Part shown: in pieces, positions 7,128-14,655 of the stretch
Layout: the number at the start of each line of letters is the position of its first letter
How positions within the stretch are numbered: the stretch's first letter is position 1
From: a virus
Virus record (IMG/VR): IMGVR_UViG_3300028388_003330
Coordinates: 1-64,000 of that record
Strand: one strand, 5' to 3'
DNA: 64,000 bases
The notes under the pieces: generated by a model
What the model was told of the DNA's origin: nothing
Databases searched by the model: none
Seen by the model: the letters and a program-made list of their open reading frames with translations, nothing else
Position numbers and translations under genes: made by a program

Positions 7128-9224
7128 CTACTTTCCTTTGAGACTTGCCAAAAGGATCGTCTTTAGCTTACCCATTACAGCGCTGGGCAAGTCCTCGACC
7201 TTATTCAAAACTAGATTGTCGGTGTAGTAGTCCTCAACTGCCCGACTCAAGATACCGATTCCAATGATATTGGTATCAGTCTTTTCGATATCGCGGATAA
7301 CCCTCCGAGTGTATTCCCGAATATCATACGAACTACCCATCGCAGCAGGAGCACCGTCGGACAGAACGATCATCAACTTACCGTTCTCTCTGCGACTCTG
7401 TAAACGCCGATAGCACAGTTCAATCGACTCACCATCAACGTTGTTCCACAGATGACCGTTTTCTGGATAGTCCGCGAACCGATATTTGACTTCAGGGGTA
7501 AAGCGCTCATCGAAGGTCTTGAAGATCGGAAGATAGATTGCTTCGCCTCGTGAGAAGAGATTACCCTTCTCCTGCGCTTCGAAGAACTCCCTATGAACTT
7601 CTTCAGTGAAAGGCTTCGTCGTAAATCCGATCACTTCATGCGGCACGTCGATGCGCTCCAGCACAGAAGCCAGCGCGTATGCAGCCTGTGCAGCGGTCAG
7701 CATCTTGAAACCCGCCATCGATCCAGAGCAGTCAACAACCAACTGAACAGCAACATCGTTGGTGATCTTCTGTTCCTTCTGACGGAACACCCGCATATCC
7801 ATTAACTCGGGGTGCTGCTTACCAATTGCGAGTTTAGATAGCGACCGAGAGTTAAGCGAACCTTTGCGCTTTCCTCCTGCCCAGCGGATCATGCTTTGCG
7901 CTTTGATAAGGCGTTCCAGTTCCTTCTCCATGACGCCAAGCATGTGATCGACGGTGTCTTCCATGAGCCCAACTTGACCTCGCTCTGGATACTTAGGCTT
8001 CCAGATTTCGACCACATCTTCGTCCGTTGTAAACGCCCTGTATGTTGCGGACTTGCCAATTTCTTCTGCTTCCTCAGAGATTGCCGCTGATACACCCATA
8101 TCGAAGTCGTTAACAGCGTTTTCCCAATCCTCTAGCGAGAAGTGGTAATCGTTGTCATCGGTGTTCATTTCCTTGTCTGTGTTGGTCATGACAAGCTGAT
8201 CGTCGTCATCACCATCGGAGTCGTCAGAGTCGGATTCATCGGACGATGCGCCGTCAGAATCTATTCCATCATTAGAAGGCGTCGTATCTTCATTTTCCGA
8301 TCCGGGTTCATCATCCTGACCAGATTCCTCTTCGTCACCGTCTTCTTCGCCTTCGTCGGAGCTTCCGCCTTCGGATTCCTCTTCGTCACCGTCTTCGTCG
8401 GAATCAGAATTATCGCCACCAGATCCACCTTCCTGCTCTTCATCACCCTCGTCCTGATCCTCATCCTGACCAGACGCGCTACCCTGCGTTTCTTCCTCGT
8501 CGTCATCCGGGGAGTTATTGTCGGGCGACATTTCCTCATCACCCGATCCAGTCGGATTCGAAGGAGGCGGTGGAGGGGTTGCTGCGCTGTCTTTGAGGCG
8601 ACGATGCATCTCTTTGGCGATTTCGTAGGAGTCTTGGGTAGATGCGATATGACCGATGCGTTCAATGATGTCATCACCAACGATCTTGACGAATCGCTCC
8701 AAGTGCTCCCACTTGTCTTCCATGAACCGCTGAACATCACGCTGCCCGCTCCACGCACGAACCGCTGGAACGAACAGGATGCCTTCGATTGCCTCCTTGT
8801 CGTTGTTCTGAATCGCTTCAGCGAGCTTGGGGGAGATGAACTTGCGCAAGAAGAAGTCCCGCACGTTGTCCAAATTGTATTCGGACCCTCGAAACCGCTT
8901 CTGCATGCATCGCTCAACAAACGGGTCTTCAAGGATGTTGTGCTCCTGACCGAAACCCTCCTGCGAGGACTTCATCAGAAGGTCGAAGTCGGAGAACAGC
9001 AGATGACCAACTTCGTGATCCAGAAACCCCTGAATCGCGTTTAGCAGGTCATCGCTCGCGTTGTCCGGAATATAAGGAATGTTGACGCGACGAACTTCAC
9101 CGTTTCCGTGATGCTCGACATACGCCTGCGAACCCCGCTGAGTGACTTCGATATCCCGTCCACTCAGGATTCGAGTCACCGACTTAACGGCTTCGCGAAT
9201 AAGAAAAATACGGTCATTAAGCAT
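7128..9224 (-). CDS. CobT-like VWA protein with N-terminal HExxH motif
   Basis: A 698-residue partner of the AAA+ ATPase. The C-terminal third is a von Willebrand A domain with an intact MIDAS (VVDCSGSM near residue 490, and LSDGAP later). Residues about 220-345 are an extreme Asp/Glu/Ser stretch, as in CobT. The N-terminal region contains HEVGH at residues 70-74, a perfect HExxH, followed by NILEDPFVE, which could supply a third metal ligand. This suggests a metallopeptidase-like domain, as known in some VWA proteins (DUF2201 families) that partner MoxR ATPases. The substrate is unknown. The gene begins after GGAGGGAGGATAAAA and has an operator-like repeat at 9242-9261. Confidence 0.88.
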   Translation of the reverse strand: MLNDRIFLIREAVKSVTRILSGRDIEVTQRGSQAYVEHHGNGEVRRVNIPYIPDNASDDLLNAIQGFLDHEVGHLLFSDFDLLMKSSQEGFGQEHNILEDPFVERCMQKRFRGSEYNLDNVRDFFLRKFISPKLAEAIQNNDKEAIEGILFVPAVRAWSGQRDVQRFMEDKWEHLERFVKIVGDDIIERIGHIASTQDSYEIAKEMHRRLKDSAATPPPPPSNPTGSGDEEMSPDNNSPDDDEEETQGSASGQDEDQDEGDEEQEGGSGGDNSDSDEDGDEEESEGGSSDEGEEDGDEEESGQDDEPGSENEDTTPSNDGIDSDGASSDESDSDDSDGDDDDQLVMTNTDKEMNTDDNDYHFSLEDWENAVNDFDMGVSAAISEEAEEIGKSATYRAFTTDEDVVEIWKPKYPERGQVGLMEDTVDHMLGVMEKELERLIKAQSMIRWAGGKRKGSLNSRSLSKLAIGKQHPELMDMRVFRQKEQKITNDVAVQLVVDCSGSMAGFKMLTAAQAAYALASVLERIDVPHEVIGFTTKPFTEEVHREFFEAQEKGNLFSRGEAIYLPIFKTFDERFTPEVKYRFADYPENGHLWNNVDGESIELCYRRLQSRRENGKLMIVLSDGAPAAMGSSYDIREYTRRVIRDIEKTDTNIIGIGILSRAVEDYYTDNLVLNKVEDLPSAVMGKLKTILLASLKGK

Positions 9225-9241
9225 TTTTATCCTCCCTCCTG

Positions 9242-9261
9242 CTCAGTAAGCTGATACTTAT
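9242..9261 (-). promoter_or_regulatory. Operator-like repeat upstream of the CobT-like gene
   Basis: Plus-strand CTCAGT-N8-ACTTAT, the same arms as at 7070. On the minus strand TTGACG stands just upstream and CTTACT lies 17 bases further on, so the repeat overlaps a weak sigma70-like promoter. Shared arms suggest that the two genes respond to one regulator. Confidence 0.5.
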
Positions 9262-9271
9262 CATTATCGTC

Positions 9272-9301
9272 AAAAAAAACGGCCCTTCAATCGCGCCGTT
9301 T
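9272..9301 (-). terminator. Intrinsic terminator after the small gene at 9323
   Basis: Read on the minus strand, AACGGC pairs with GCCGTT around an 11-base loop and is followed by a run of T. It separates the small upstream gene from the CobT/CobS-like operon. Confidence 0.75.
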
Positions 9302-9322
9302 AAGTTGCCGTAAAAACGCTTC

Positions 9323-9592
9323 TTAAACCGCATACAGCGTCGGTCTGCGTATGATGGCCGCATGAGGCTCAGTTAAAAGAAGATGTTTGTCGGCAACAGA
9401 ATTCGCAATCAGCACGCCTCTTGCTCCGTTCAGGGCGCACTCGACAGAATGCACCAAGAAAGACCCGCAGTCGTGGGTTTCACGAATCACCAACCGCTCT
9501 AACGCCCCGTACAACTGATTGTCTGCCAAGTGAAAAATCTGAATTTCCGCCGACGCGATATTGGCAAACGACATTAAACTCTCTAAGCGCAC
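9323..9592 (-). CDS. Small hypothetical protein divergent from the repressor
   Basis: An 89-residue frame. The GTG at 9592 is chosen because AAGGAGG lies six bases upstream; the frame also extends to a TTG without a ribosome site. It has no recognised domain: an N-terminal stretch of mixed helix, a single His-Asp-Cys segment in the middle and a basic C terminus. It is transcribed away from the repressor and is followed by a clear terminator, so it is a plausible single-gene early transcript, the position where anti-repressors or Cro-like proteins often lie. A competing frame (about 9480-9686, same strand) overlaps its start, so coding status is uncertain. Confidence 0.5.
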   Translation of the reverse strand: MRLESLMSFANIASAEIQIFHLADNQLYGALERLVIRETHDCGSFLVHSVECALNGARGVLIANSVADKHLLLTEPHAAIIRRPTLYAV

Positions 9593-9739
9593 CTTCGTCC
9601 TCCTTTGCAATTTTTAGCGCCAGAAACCTGACATCGCTCCTTGCGAGCGAAAGGAATTTGACAGTTTTTTTGACGTAGCGCAACACGCAGACATGGTGAA
9701 AAAATCGGTAAGTTGTGAGTTTTTCCTTGCTTGCCCTGG

Positions 9740-9759
9740 AAAAGTCAGTGTTTACTTGA
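9740..9759. promoter_or_regulatory. Operator-like repeat upstream of the HTH repressor
   Basis: AAAAGT-N8-ACTTGA, matching TAAGT-N8-ACTTA with one change per arm. It lies about 75 bases before the repressor start. TTTACT within it and TATTAC 16 bases later could form the repressor promoter, so self-regulation is possible. Confidence 0.45.
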
Positions 9760-9835
9760 TCTAGAAGAAAGTTATTACTACAGTCCCCACCAGAAAAGCA
9801 GCACCACTATTAAGCCGAGACACAGGAAAACTGAC

Positions 9836-10258
9836 ATGACCAAAGCCACAGGAGCGCGTGCCAGTACATCAGGCAAGCAGAGCAAAGTTGCCCAATTCAT
9901 TGCCGCGCAGATCGAATTGAGCGAACTATCTCAACGGGAAATCGCAGAAATCTGCGGCTTCCCAAACCCAAACGTCATCACCATGATCAAGCAGGGGCAT
10001 TCAAAGCTCCCCATTGATCGTGTTGCGAACATGGCAAAGGCTTTACACGTTGATCCCATACGTCTGTTAAAGATCGTTCTGAGCGAGTACCAACCCGGAA
10101 TGCTGGAGGTTGTCGATAGCATCGTCGGATTTGGCTGCACGGAGAACGAGAAAGCCATCATCGAACTGTTTCGAGACGCAACCAACGACACCGATCCGCG
10201 AATTAAGACCGAAGCAGATCGGCAAGCCATCAGAAATGTGTTCGCCAAAATGGCCTGA
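9836..10258 (+). CDS. Helix-turn-helix (XRE-type) phage repressor candidate
   Basis: A 140-residue DNA-binding protein. The ATG at 9836 follows ACAGGAAAACTGAC; the longer open frame upstream is not needed. Residues about 18-70 form an XRE-like helix-turn-helix: LSQREIAEICGF, then NVITMIKQGHSKLPIDRV and AKALHVDP. The C-terminal half is helical and has no LexA-type Ser/Lys peptidase motif, so control would not be by classical RecA-stimulated self-cleavage. As first gene of the only plus-strand cassette, before excisionase and integrase, it is the best candidate for the lysogeny regulator and for the protein that binds the dispersed palindromes. Which promoters it binds is inference. Confidence 0.8.
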   Translation: MTKATGARASTSGKQSKVAQFIAAQIELSELSQREIAEICGFPNPNVITMIKQGHSKLPIDRVANMAKALHVDPIRLLKIVLSEYQPGMLEVVDSIVGFGCTENEKAIIELFRDATNDTDPRIKTEADRQAIRNVFAKMA

Positions 10259-10291
10259 CAGCCCAGAGACCTCTTGCGGAAGAGCTAGCGC

Positions 10292-10311
10292 CTAAGTAAG
10301 CTTTGACTTAA
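10292..10311. promoter_or_regulatory. Operator-like repeat between repressor and excisionase genes
   Basis: CTAAGT-N8-ACTTAA with perfect TAAGT and ACTTA arms. It ends immediately before the CAGGAGG ribosome site of the excisionase-like gene, so a bound protein could block xis-int expression. Confidence 0.6.
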
Positions 10312-10328
10312 CCGCAGGAGGTCATGTA

Positions 10329-10538
10329 ATGAAACTCATTCCCGTCTCGGAATACCGAGAGTTGCGTTTTGTCGGCAACAAAAAACCAAGCGTCAAAACC
10401 ATCAAGCGCTGGATTCAATCGGGAGATCTGCCCGGAAAACGGATTGGAGGCTTATACTTCGTCAATGTGGCCGAAGAAGAATTGATGGTCACAAACGATG
10501 ACGTGGTTAACAGCATCCTGAACGATTATGAGGGCTGA
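10329..10538 (+). CDS. Excisionase-like small DNA-binding protein
   Basis: A 69-residue protein with a winged-helix pattern typical of phage Xis or MerR-like DNA-binding proteins: SVKTIKRWIQSGDLPGKRIGG is the recognition region, followed by a hydrophobic strand and an acidic tail. It starts after CAGGAGGTCATGTA and its TGA overlaps the integrase ATG, so the two are translationally coupled. It probably binds beside attP to direct excision and may also regulate integrase. No catalytic residues are expected. Confidence 0.8.
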   Translation: MKLIPVSEYRELRFVGNKKPSVKTIKRWIQSGDLPGKRIGGLYFVNVAEEELMVTNDDVVNSILNDYEG

Positions 10539-11701
10539 TGGGCGCACGACGCAGACGAGTTAACCAGTTCCTTCCCCCTAACCTGTACCGCACTTCCAAT
10601 GGCTACTACCAGTATCGTGACAAACGTACTGGTAAGTATCACTCGCTCGGCAAAGACAAAGCCAAGGCGATTCGACAGGCGCAAACTCTAAACGCCATTA
10701 TTGAGCCGCAACTGGAGGCTCAGGCGACTCACATCCTTGAAACCGCCATCAGGGAAGAGTCCAGCGTGACACGGGTACGTCGATCAGCCTCCATTACGGT
10801 GAAGAAGCTGATTGACGAATACATCGAAAAGCGGGTTCCCCAGAAAAACTGGTCGAAGGGAAGCCTCAACAATTACTTGGGGTATTTCAATCGCTATCAG
10901 CGTGAATTTGGTCGAGAACCGGTATCAAAGATCACCGTACGGTTTCTCAGCGATTGGATGGAGGACAACCTAACCGACAGTGCCTATGTCCAGCACCGCG
11001 TTCGACTGAATGACATCTTCGCGTATGCGGCATCCCGTGGTTACTGTAAGGACAACCAGGCGGCGCTGTTGTTGGTGAAAAAGCAGGGCAAATCCAAACG
11101 CAGACGCCTAACCGTCCAGCAGTTCTGGGCCATTCACGCGAAGGCACCCCAGTGGATGCAGATTGCCATGGAAATCGGCTTGATCACCCTGCAGCGCGGG
11201 GTGGACATCCGCGCCATGAAGTATGACCACATCAAGGAGTACCCGGACGGCAGTCAAAGAATTGAGGTTGCCCAGCAGAAAACGCGTGACCGTTCCGAAG
11301 CGGCATTTCTTGCCATCCGCGTCACGCCCGCACTGCAAGAGTCCATTGCGCGATCACGGGACGGCATTAAATCACCGTTTATCGTCCATCACCGCTTCAC
11401 TCGTCATGCTAAGGACAAAGAGCATTGGACGCAGGTGCTTAAGAAATACTTCACCGACACCTTTCTGGAGGCACGGGCAGCGACCGGATTGTTTGACGGT
11501 GTTCCAGACGAGGAACTTCCCGGCTTCCATCAGATCCGCGCACTGGGGATTCACTTATACGAGAAGCGCCACGGCAAGGATTACGCCCAAGCGCTAGCAG
11601 GACACGAAGACCCGAAGATGACCGAGTTATACGCTGCCGGTCATGAAGTCTCTTACACTCCGGTTGATGCGGACCTTGATCTGGTAACGCTGGAGAAATA
11701 A
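10538..11701 (+). CDS. int: Tyrosine-family site-specific integrase
   Basis: A 387-residue tyrosine recombinase that would integrate the phage at a host tRNA gene. The N terminus is basic with an AP2/arm-binding look (RTSNGYYQYRDKRTGKYHSLG), followed by a SAM-like core-binding domain. Catalytic residues seen are Arg in LQRGVDIRAMKYDHI, HQIRALGIHLYE (HxxR), the LAGHEDPKM histidine and the nucleophile in TELYAAGHE. The start overlaps the excisionase stop (TGATG). The attP core lies about 100 bases after the stop, the common int-attP arrangement. Confidence 0.95.
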   Translation: MGARRRRVNQFLPPNLYRTSNGYYQYRDKRTGKYHSLGKDKAKAIRQAQTLNAIIEPQLEAQATHILETAIREESSVTRVRRSASITVKKLIDEYIEKRVPQKNWSKGSLNNYLGYFNRYQREFGREPVSKITVRFLSDWMEDNLTDSAYVQHRVRLNDIFAYAASRGYCKDNQAALLLVKKQGKSKRRRLTVQQFWAIHAKAPQWMQIAMEIGLITLQRGVDIRAMKYDHIKEYPDGSQRIEVAQQKTRDRSEAAFLAIRVTPALQESIARSRDGIKSPFIVHHRFTRHAKDKEHWTQVLKKYFTDTFLEARAATGLFDGVPDEELPGFHQIRALGIHLYEKRHGKDYAQALAGHEDPKMTELYAAGHEVSYTPVDADLDLVTLEK

Positions 11702-11799
11702 CCCTGCGGTATTGGAAAAATATCGGAAATTTTTTGGAAACCGTTTTCGGAAGACCTTCCAGAATCACCTGAAAACTTCCCTGTTCTCAGTGACTTAGA

Positions 11800-11843
11800 T
11801 GGTCGGAGCGGGGAGATTCGAACTCCCGACCCCCACAACCCCA
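11800..11843 (-). other. attP core: 3' half of a tRNA-Pro-like gene
   Basis: The minus strand reads from an anticodon-loop-like TGGGGT through a T arm (GGGAG-TTCGAAT-CTCCC) to an acceptor strand CGCTCCG, discriminator A and CCA. Folding by standard tRNA numbering puts GGG at 34-36, so the target is probably tRNA-Pro(GGG). No D arm or 5' acceptor strand lies upstream, so this is not a complete tRNA. Next to the integrase it is best read as attP identity with the host tRNA 3' end. Confidence 0.8.
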
Positions 11844-11891
11844 TTATCGAGTAAGCCTTACGCAACTACCTGTTTTCATTAGAAAACATTG

Positions 11892-11913
11892 GTCAGTAAC
11901 GACTGACTTTTTT
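11892..11913 (+). terminator. Intrinsic terminator downstream of integrase and attP
   Basis: GTCAGT pairs with ACTGAC around an AACG loop and is followed by six T on the plus strand. It would end the repressor-xis-int message. The stem is short (6 bp), so efficiency may be modest. Confidence 0.6.
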
Positions 11914-11975
11914 GGTGATTTTGGAAGGTCAAGATCAATACCTTACAAAGCGGTATTTGCAGTCGAAATAGGACA

Positions 11976-12470
11976 TTACGACCAGATCCGGTCAAGAATG
12001 GAAAACGTGTAATGAATGCCATTATCGACGCCAAACTGCTGATGCGTTGTCTTCCACGCAAGCGTTCGCCAGCTATCGAACCGAGTGTCGCCCTGCGGAC
12101 TGCAATGAACCTCTGTCAGATAGAGCCGATCTATCTCGGAAATAGATTCGCGGTAAATCTGTGCGCCCCCAATTACAAAGCCCTCTACACCATCAATGTG
12201 TATGGCTTGCTCCCAAGCTTCGCTCATGGAACGAGCGACAAAGACGCCCTTTTCCCAGATATAACCAAGCGGGTTTTGGGTAATAACAATGTTGTAACGA
12301 TTAGGCAGCGGACGACCAATCGATTCGTGCGTCTTGCGACCCATAATGATGGGATGACCTGTGGTGATTTCCTTAAACCGCTTAAGGTCTTTTGGCATGC
12401 GCCAGGGGAGATCGGAATTTACGCCGATCACCCCATTGTCTGCCGTAGCCATGATCATTGACTTAATCAT
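11976..12470 (-). CDS. Dihydrofolate reductase
   Basis: A 164-residue DHFR of full length that reduces dihydrofolate to tetrahydrofolate with NADPH, supporting nucleotide synthesis. Family signatures: GVIGVNSDLPWRMPKDLKRF (the Asp corresponds to the catalytic acid), IIMGRKTHESIGRPLPNR (NADPH and folate contacts), VIGGAQIY and the C-terminal YLTEVH strand. The ATG overlaps the stop of the upstream gene (TAATG), so it is coupled to the WGR-gene operon. No thymidylate synthase gene is visible in the window. It is the last gene of its block, facing the integrase. Confidence 0.95.
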   Translation of the reverse strand: MIKSMIMATADNGVIGVNSDLPWRMPKDLKRFKEITTGHPIIMGRKTHESIGRPLPNRYNIVITQNPLGYIWEKGVFVARSMSEAWEQAIHIDGVEGFVIGGAQIYRESISEIDRLYLTEVHCSPQGDTRFDSWRTLAWKTTHQQFGVDNGIHYTFSILDRIWS

Positions 12471-13057
12471 TACCCACCATTCATTTTTCTGGCGATATCC
12501 AACAGCGAGTTTCCCGTCACTGAACGCTTTGGTTCTGACTTGGGCTCTTCCTTGCTGTCCGCCATCATTTCATTCACCACTGCCGAGTAATCCATTTCCA
12601 TGATTGCTGGCTTTTCTGGCTTCTTCGTTTCGCCTGTGACCTTACTCCTTTGAATAGGAGCGGGCTTTGAAACCCCTCGTAAGGTCGGAAGATCATCCAG
12701 CTTGGGGTGATCCAGTTTGGCCCCAACAGAATTCCAGCCGCGAGCGTAGGAAGAATCCTGTTTGTTGAATTTCACCACACTAACTGGTGACTTAGGACGC
12801 GGCTTATAAAAAAGAGCCTCTTCTGCTTCCAACTCCTGCCTACGCATAGCAAGCGCGGGGCAAACTCCCCGACGGATCGCGTTAAAGCATTCGAAGTACG
12901 GGTGTTTGTCAGCGTGTTGAACCTCATCAAACAGAACCCGAATGTGCAGACAGGCCGCGTACGCCTTTTTCTGCCCCAGAACATCGCAGTTAACGTAATG
13001 GGAGTTATCTCCGCCAGCAGACATGCCGACGGGTATCTTGGAGATCTCGTCGCTCAT
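12470..13057 (-). CDS. Phage protein of unknown function with acidic, proline-rich tail
   Basis: A 195-residue protein. I choose the ATG at 13057, whose ATGA overlaps the stop of the WGR protein. The N-terminal half has four cysteines (NCDVLG, AACLHIR, FECFNAIRRGVCPALAMRR), a pattern suited to a small metal-binding fold. The second half is low complexity, Lys/Glu/Pro-rich and probably disordered, with a helical end (SLLDIARKMNGG). It sits between the WGR protein and DHFR in the replication block. No function is recognised. Confidence 0.7.
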   Translation of the reverse strand: MSDEISKIPVGMSAGGDNSHYVNCDVLGQKKAYAACLHIRVLFDEVQHADKHPYFECFNAIRRGVCPALAMRRQELEAEEALFYKPRPKSPVSVVKFNKQDSSYARGWNSVGAKLDHPKLDDLPTLRGVSKPAPIQRSKVTGETKKPEKPAIMEMDYSAVVNEMMADSKEEPKSEPKRSVTGNSLLDIARKMNGG

Positions 13058-13515
13058 GACCAAGTACCGTAGTGTTTGGGGCGGGTTTCGAACGCCTTCG
13101 CGGGCGGCTCTTCTTCAGACGTAACGGCGACGGATTCAGAAGACCCGTTTATATCAAGAATATCTTTCTCGTCAACGCCAATTGAAACCCAATCGGTCAC
13201 AGTGACGCTCTTACGCAGACCTTCCGGAATGATGTTCCAGACATCGCCAAACCACTCAATGCCTGTCGTTTCATCCTTCGTGATGTCGTAGCCGTTATAC
13301 GTCTTGCTGTCTAGAATCTTCTGGGCGTAGTTGTTAGCACGACTTGTGTAGCCAAAGATTTGAGTCTTACAAGTACCGACTGTTTCAACCTTACCCCAAC
13401 GACGAATCATCAGAGCCTTTCCGTTTGGACCCGTGATGATCAAGATGTCGTAGTCTTTGGTTAAACCGTTATGCGCCAAGTGAATATCGCGCTTTACAAA
13501 TTGCATTGTTGACAT
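13054..13515 (-). CDS. WGR-domain protein
   Basis: A 153-residue protein whose residues about 20-75 match the WGR fold: ALMIRRWGKVETVGTCKTQIF followed by AQKILDSKTYNGY. WGR domains in PARP family proteins and in stand-alone bacterial and phage proteins contact nucleic acid ends. The rest of the protein is acidic and lacks a catalytic domain. It begins after AGGAGTGGGGAT and is coupled to the next gene by an ATGA overlap. In this replication operon it may act at DNA ends or forks; that role is inferred. Confidence 0.7.
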   Translation of the reverse strand: MSTMQFVKRDIHLAHNGLTKDYDILIITGPNGKALMIRRWGKVETVGTCKTQIFGYTSRANNYAQKILDSKTYNGYDITKDETTGIEWFGDVWNIIPEGLRKSVTVTDWVSIGVDEKDILDINGSSESVAVTSEEEPPAKAFETRPKHYGTWS

Positions 13516-13572
13516 ATCCCCACTCCTGCGTTTCTCTCTGTAGAGTTAGATTAGCGTCGCGCTTTTGGCGTA

Positions 13573-14655
13573 TCAAGTCAGCCCTGACTGAAGTTTCAGC
13601 TTTGCCTCAAATTGCAATGTCAACGACTCTGCACTCTCAAATGTTTTGATTACCTCGTCTGGCATCGCTTCATTTGGGTCCATGCCTCTAGGAAGAATGG
13701 CAATGTTTACCTCCAATCCAATGCTCTTTAATAATTTTCCAGCTTTGATTGCGGCATTGATAGCGGAAGATTCCGAGTCCCACATCATGGTTACTTTTTC
13801 CAAGCCTAGAGATTTCAGCCTAATAAACTGACTAAATTGATCAGTTTTATCGGCGTGAGAAAGGTGCTTACCAAAGGTCGCTATCGGAACAACCTGCCGC
13901 AGAATAGGATTGGGTTTAAACGCCTGCCAAACGGCTATCGTGTCAAAGACTCCCTCGGTTACTACAACATGCTTAGCGCCCCTGGCGTTATGGGCGTTGT
14001 AAAGCAGCTTACTGGTTGAGGCGAACCCAGGTGGGAACAGATACTTACGGTCAGCATTCCCAGTTGTATCCCTGCCTTGAAAGGAAACCAAGTCGCCATC
14101 TAGGTCGTGAATCGGAATGATTACCCGCTCTGTATACCGCTGTACAAATTTCTTCCCTTTTATACGGTATGGAAAGACGCCAGATTTTGAAAAGCGTAAG
14201 GCAAAATGTTTAGCGGCTTCTGAAGTGATGCCCCGAACTTCCAAGTACGCCAAGTTCCTACCCTTATATGGAATTGGCACCGATTCTGGAAGCTGCAACG
14301 ACGGCACACTTTCCTGAACTGGTTCCGCCTTGATCTTTTTCGGAAGCCAGCCAATCTCAGCCACAATCCCCTTCAGATGATCCACCACCTCCCTGTTGGA
14401 ACCACCCAGTTCTGCTTTGATGAATGACCACTTATTGAAGTTTTCACCCTCAGGGTGGTCGCCTGCGAAACAGTTACCCAACCCTGTTTCTGCGTTGAGG
14501 TAAACCTTCCATTTGTTACTACCACATACAGGGCAATCGCGTACGTTAATCTGGGTTCCTCTGGAACCGTGAGTTATCCGATAATCAATACCCTGCATAT
14601 CTAGCCATGACTCCATGTCGATGGCCTCCAATATATCAGTAATATCGTTCATCAT
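13573..14655 (-). CDS. DNA primase with zinc ribbon and TOPRIM domain
   Basis: A 360-residue primase. The N terminus carries a zinc ribbon (CPVCGSNKW, then GNCFAGDH). A TOPRIM domain follows, with VVVTEGVFDTIAVW giving the catalytic Glu and MMWDSESSAIN the acidic metal site. The size fits T7/DnaG-like primase modules without a helicase domain; the helicase is a separate gene directly upstream, with overlapping ends (14652-14655). Together they would prime and unwind for the phage polymerase. The first ATG follows AAGAGGGA, and a second ATG lies immediately after. Confidence 0.88.
   Translation of the reverse strand: MMNDITDILEAIDMESWLDMQGIDYRITHGSRGTQINVRDCPVCGSNKWKVYLNAETGLGNCFAGDHPEGENFNKWSFIKAELGGSNREVVDHLKGIVAEIGWLPKKIKAEPVQESVPSLQLPESVPIPYKGRNLAYLEVRGITSEAAKHFALRFSKSGVFPYRIKGKKFVQRYTERVIIPIHDLDGDLVSFQGRDTTGNADRKYLFPPGFASTSKLLYNAHNARGAKHVVVTEGVFDTIAVWQAFKPNPILRQVVPIATFGKHLSHADKTDQFSQFIRLKSLGLEKVTMMWDSESSAINAAIKAGKLLKSIGLEVNIAILPRGMDPNEAMPDEVIKTFESAESLTLQFEAKLKLQSGLT

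Noticed and set aside
8142-9044. 300-codon plus-strand open frame
   Set aside because: It is the antisense of the CobT-like gene; its composition (runs of I, V, F and R) comes from the opposite Asp/Glu-rich strand, and it lacks a ribosome site.
5892-9224. Cobalamin cobaltochelatase operon
   Set aside because: CobN and other cobalamin genes are absent, and HExxH plus zinc-finger additions suggest another function.
9480-9686. Alternative minus-strand frame overlapping the small gene at 9323
   Set aside because: It has no good ribosome site, whereas the overlapping frame has AAGGAGG six bases before its GTG. Not excluded with certainty.
11800-11875. Complete tRNA gene
   Set aside because: Only the 3' half from the anticodon loop is present; no D arm or 5' acceptor strand can be found upstream on the minus strand.
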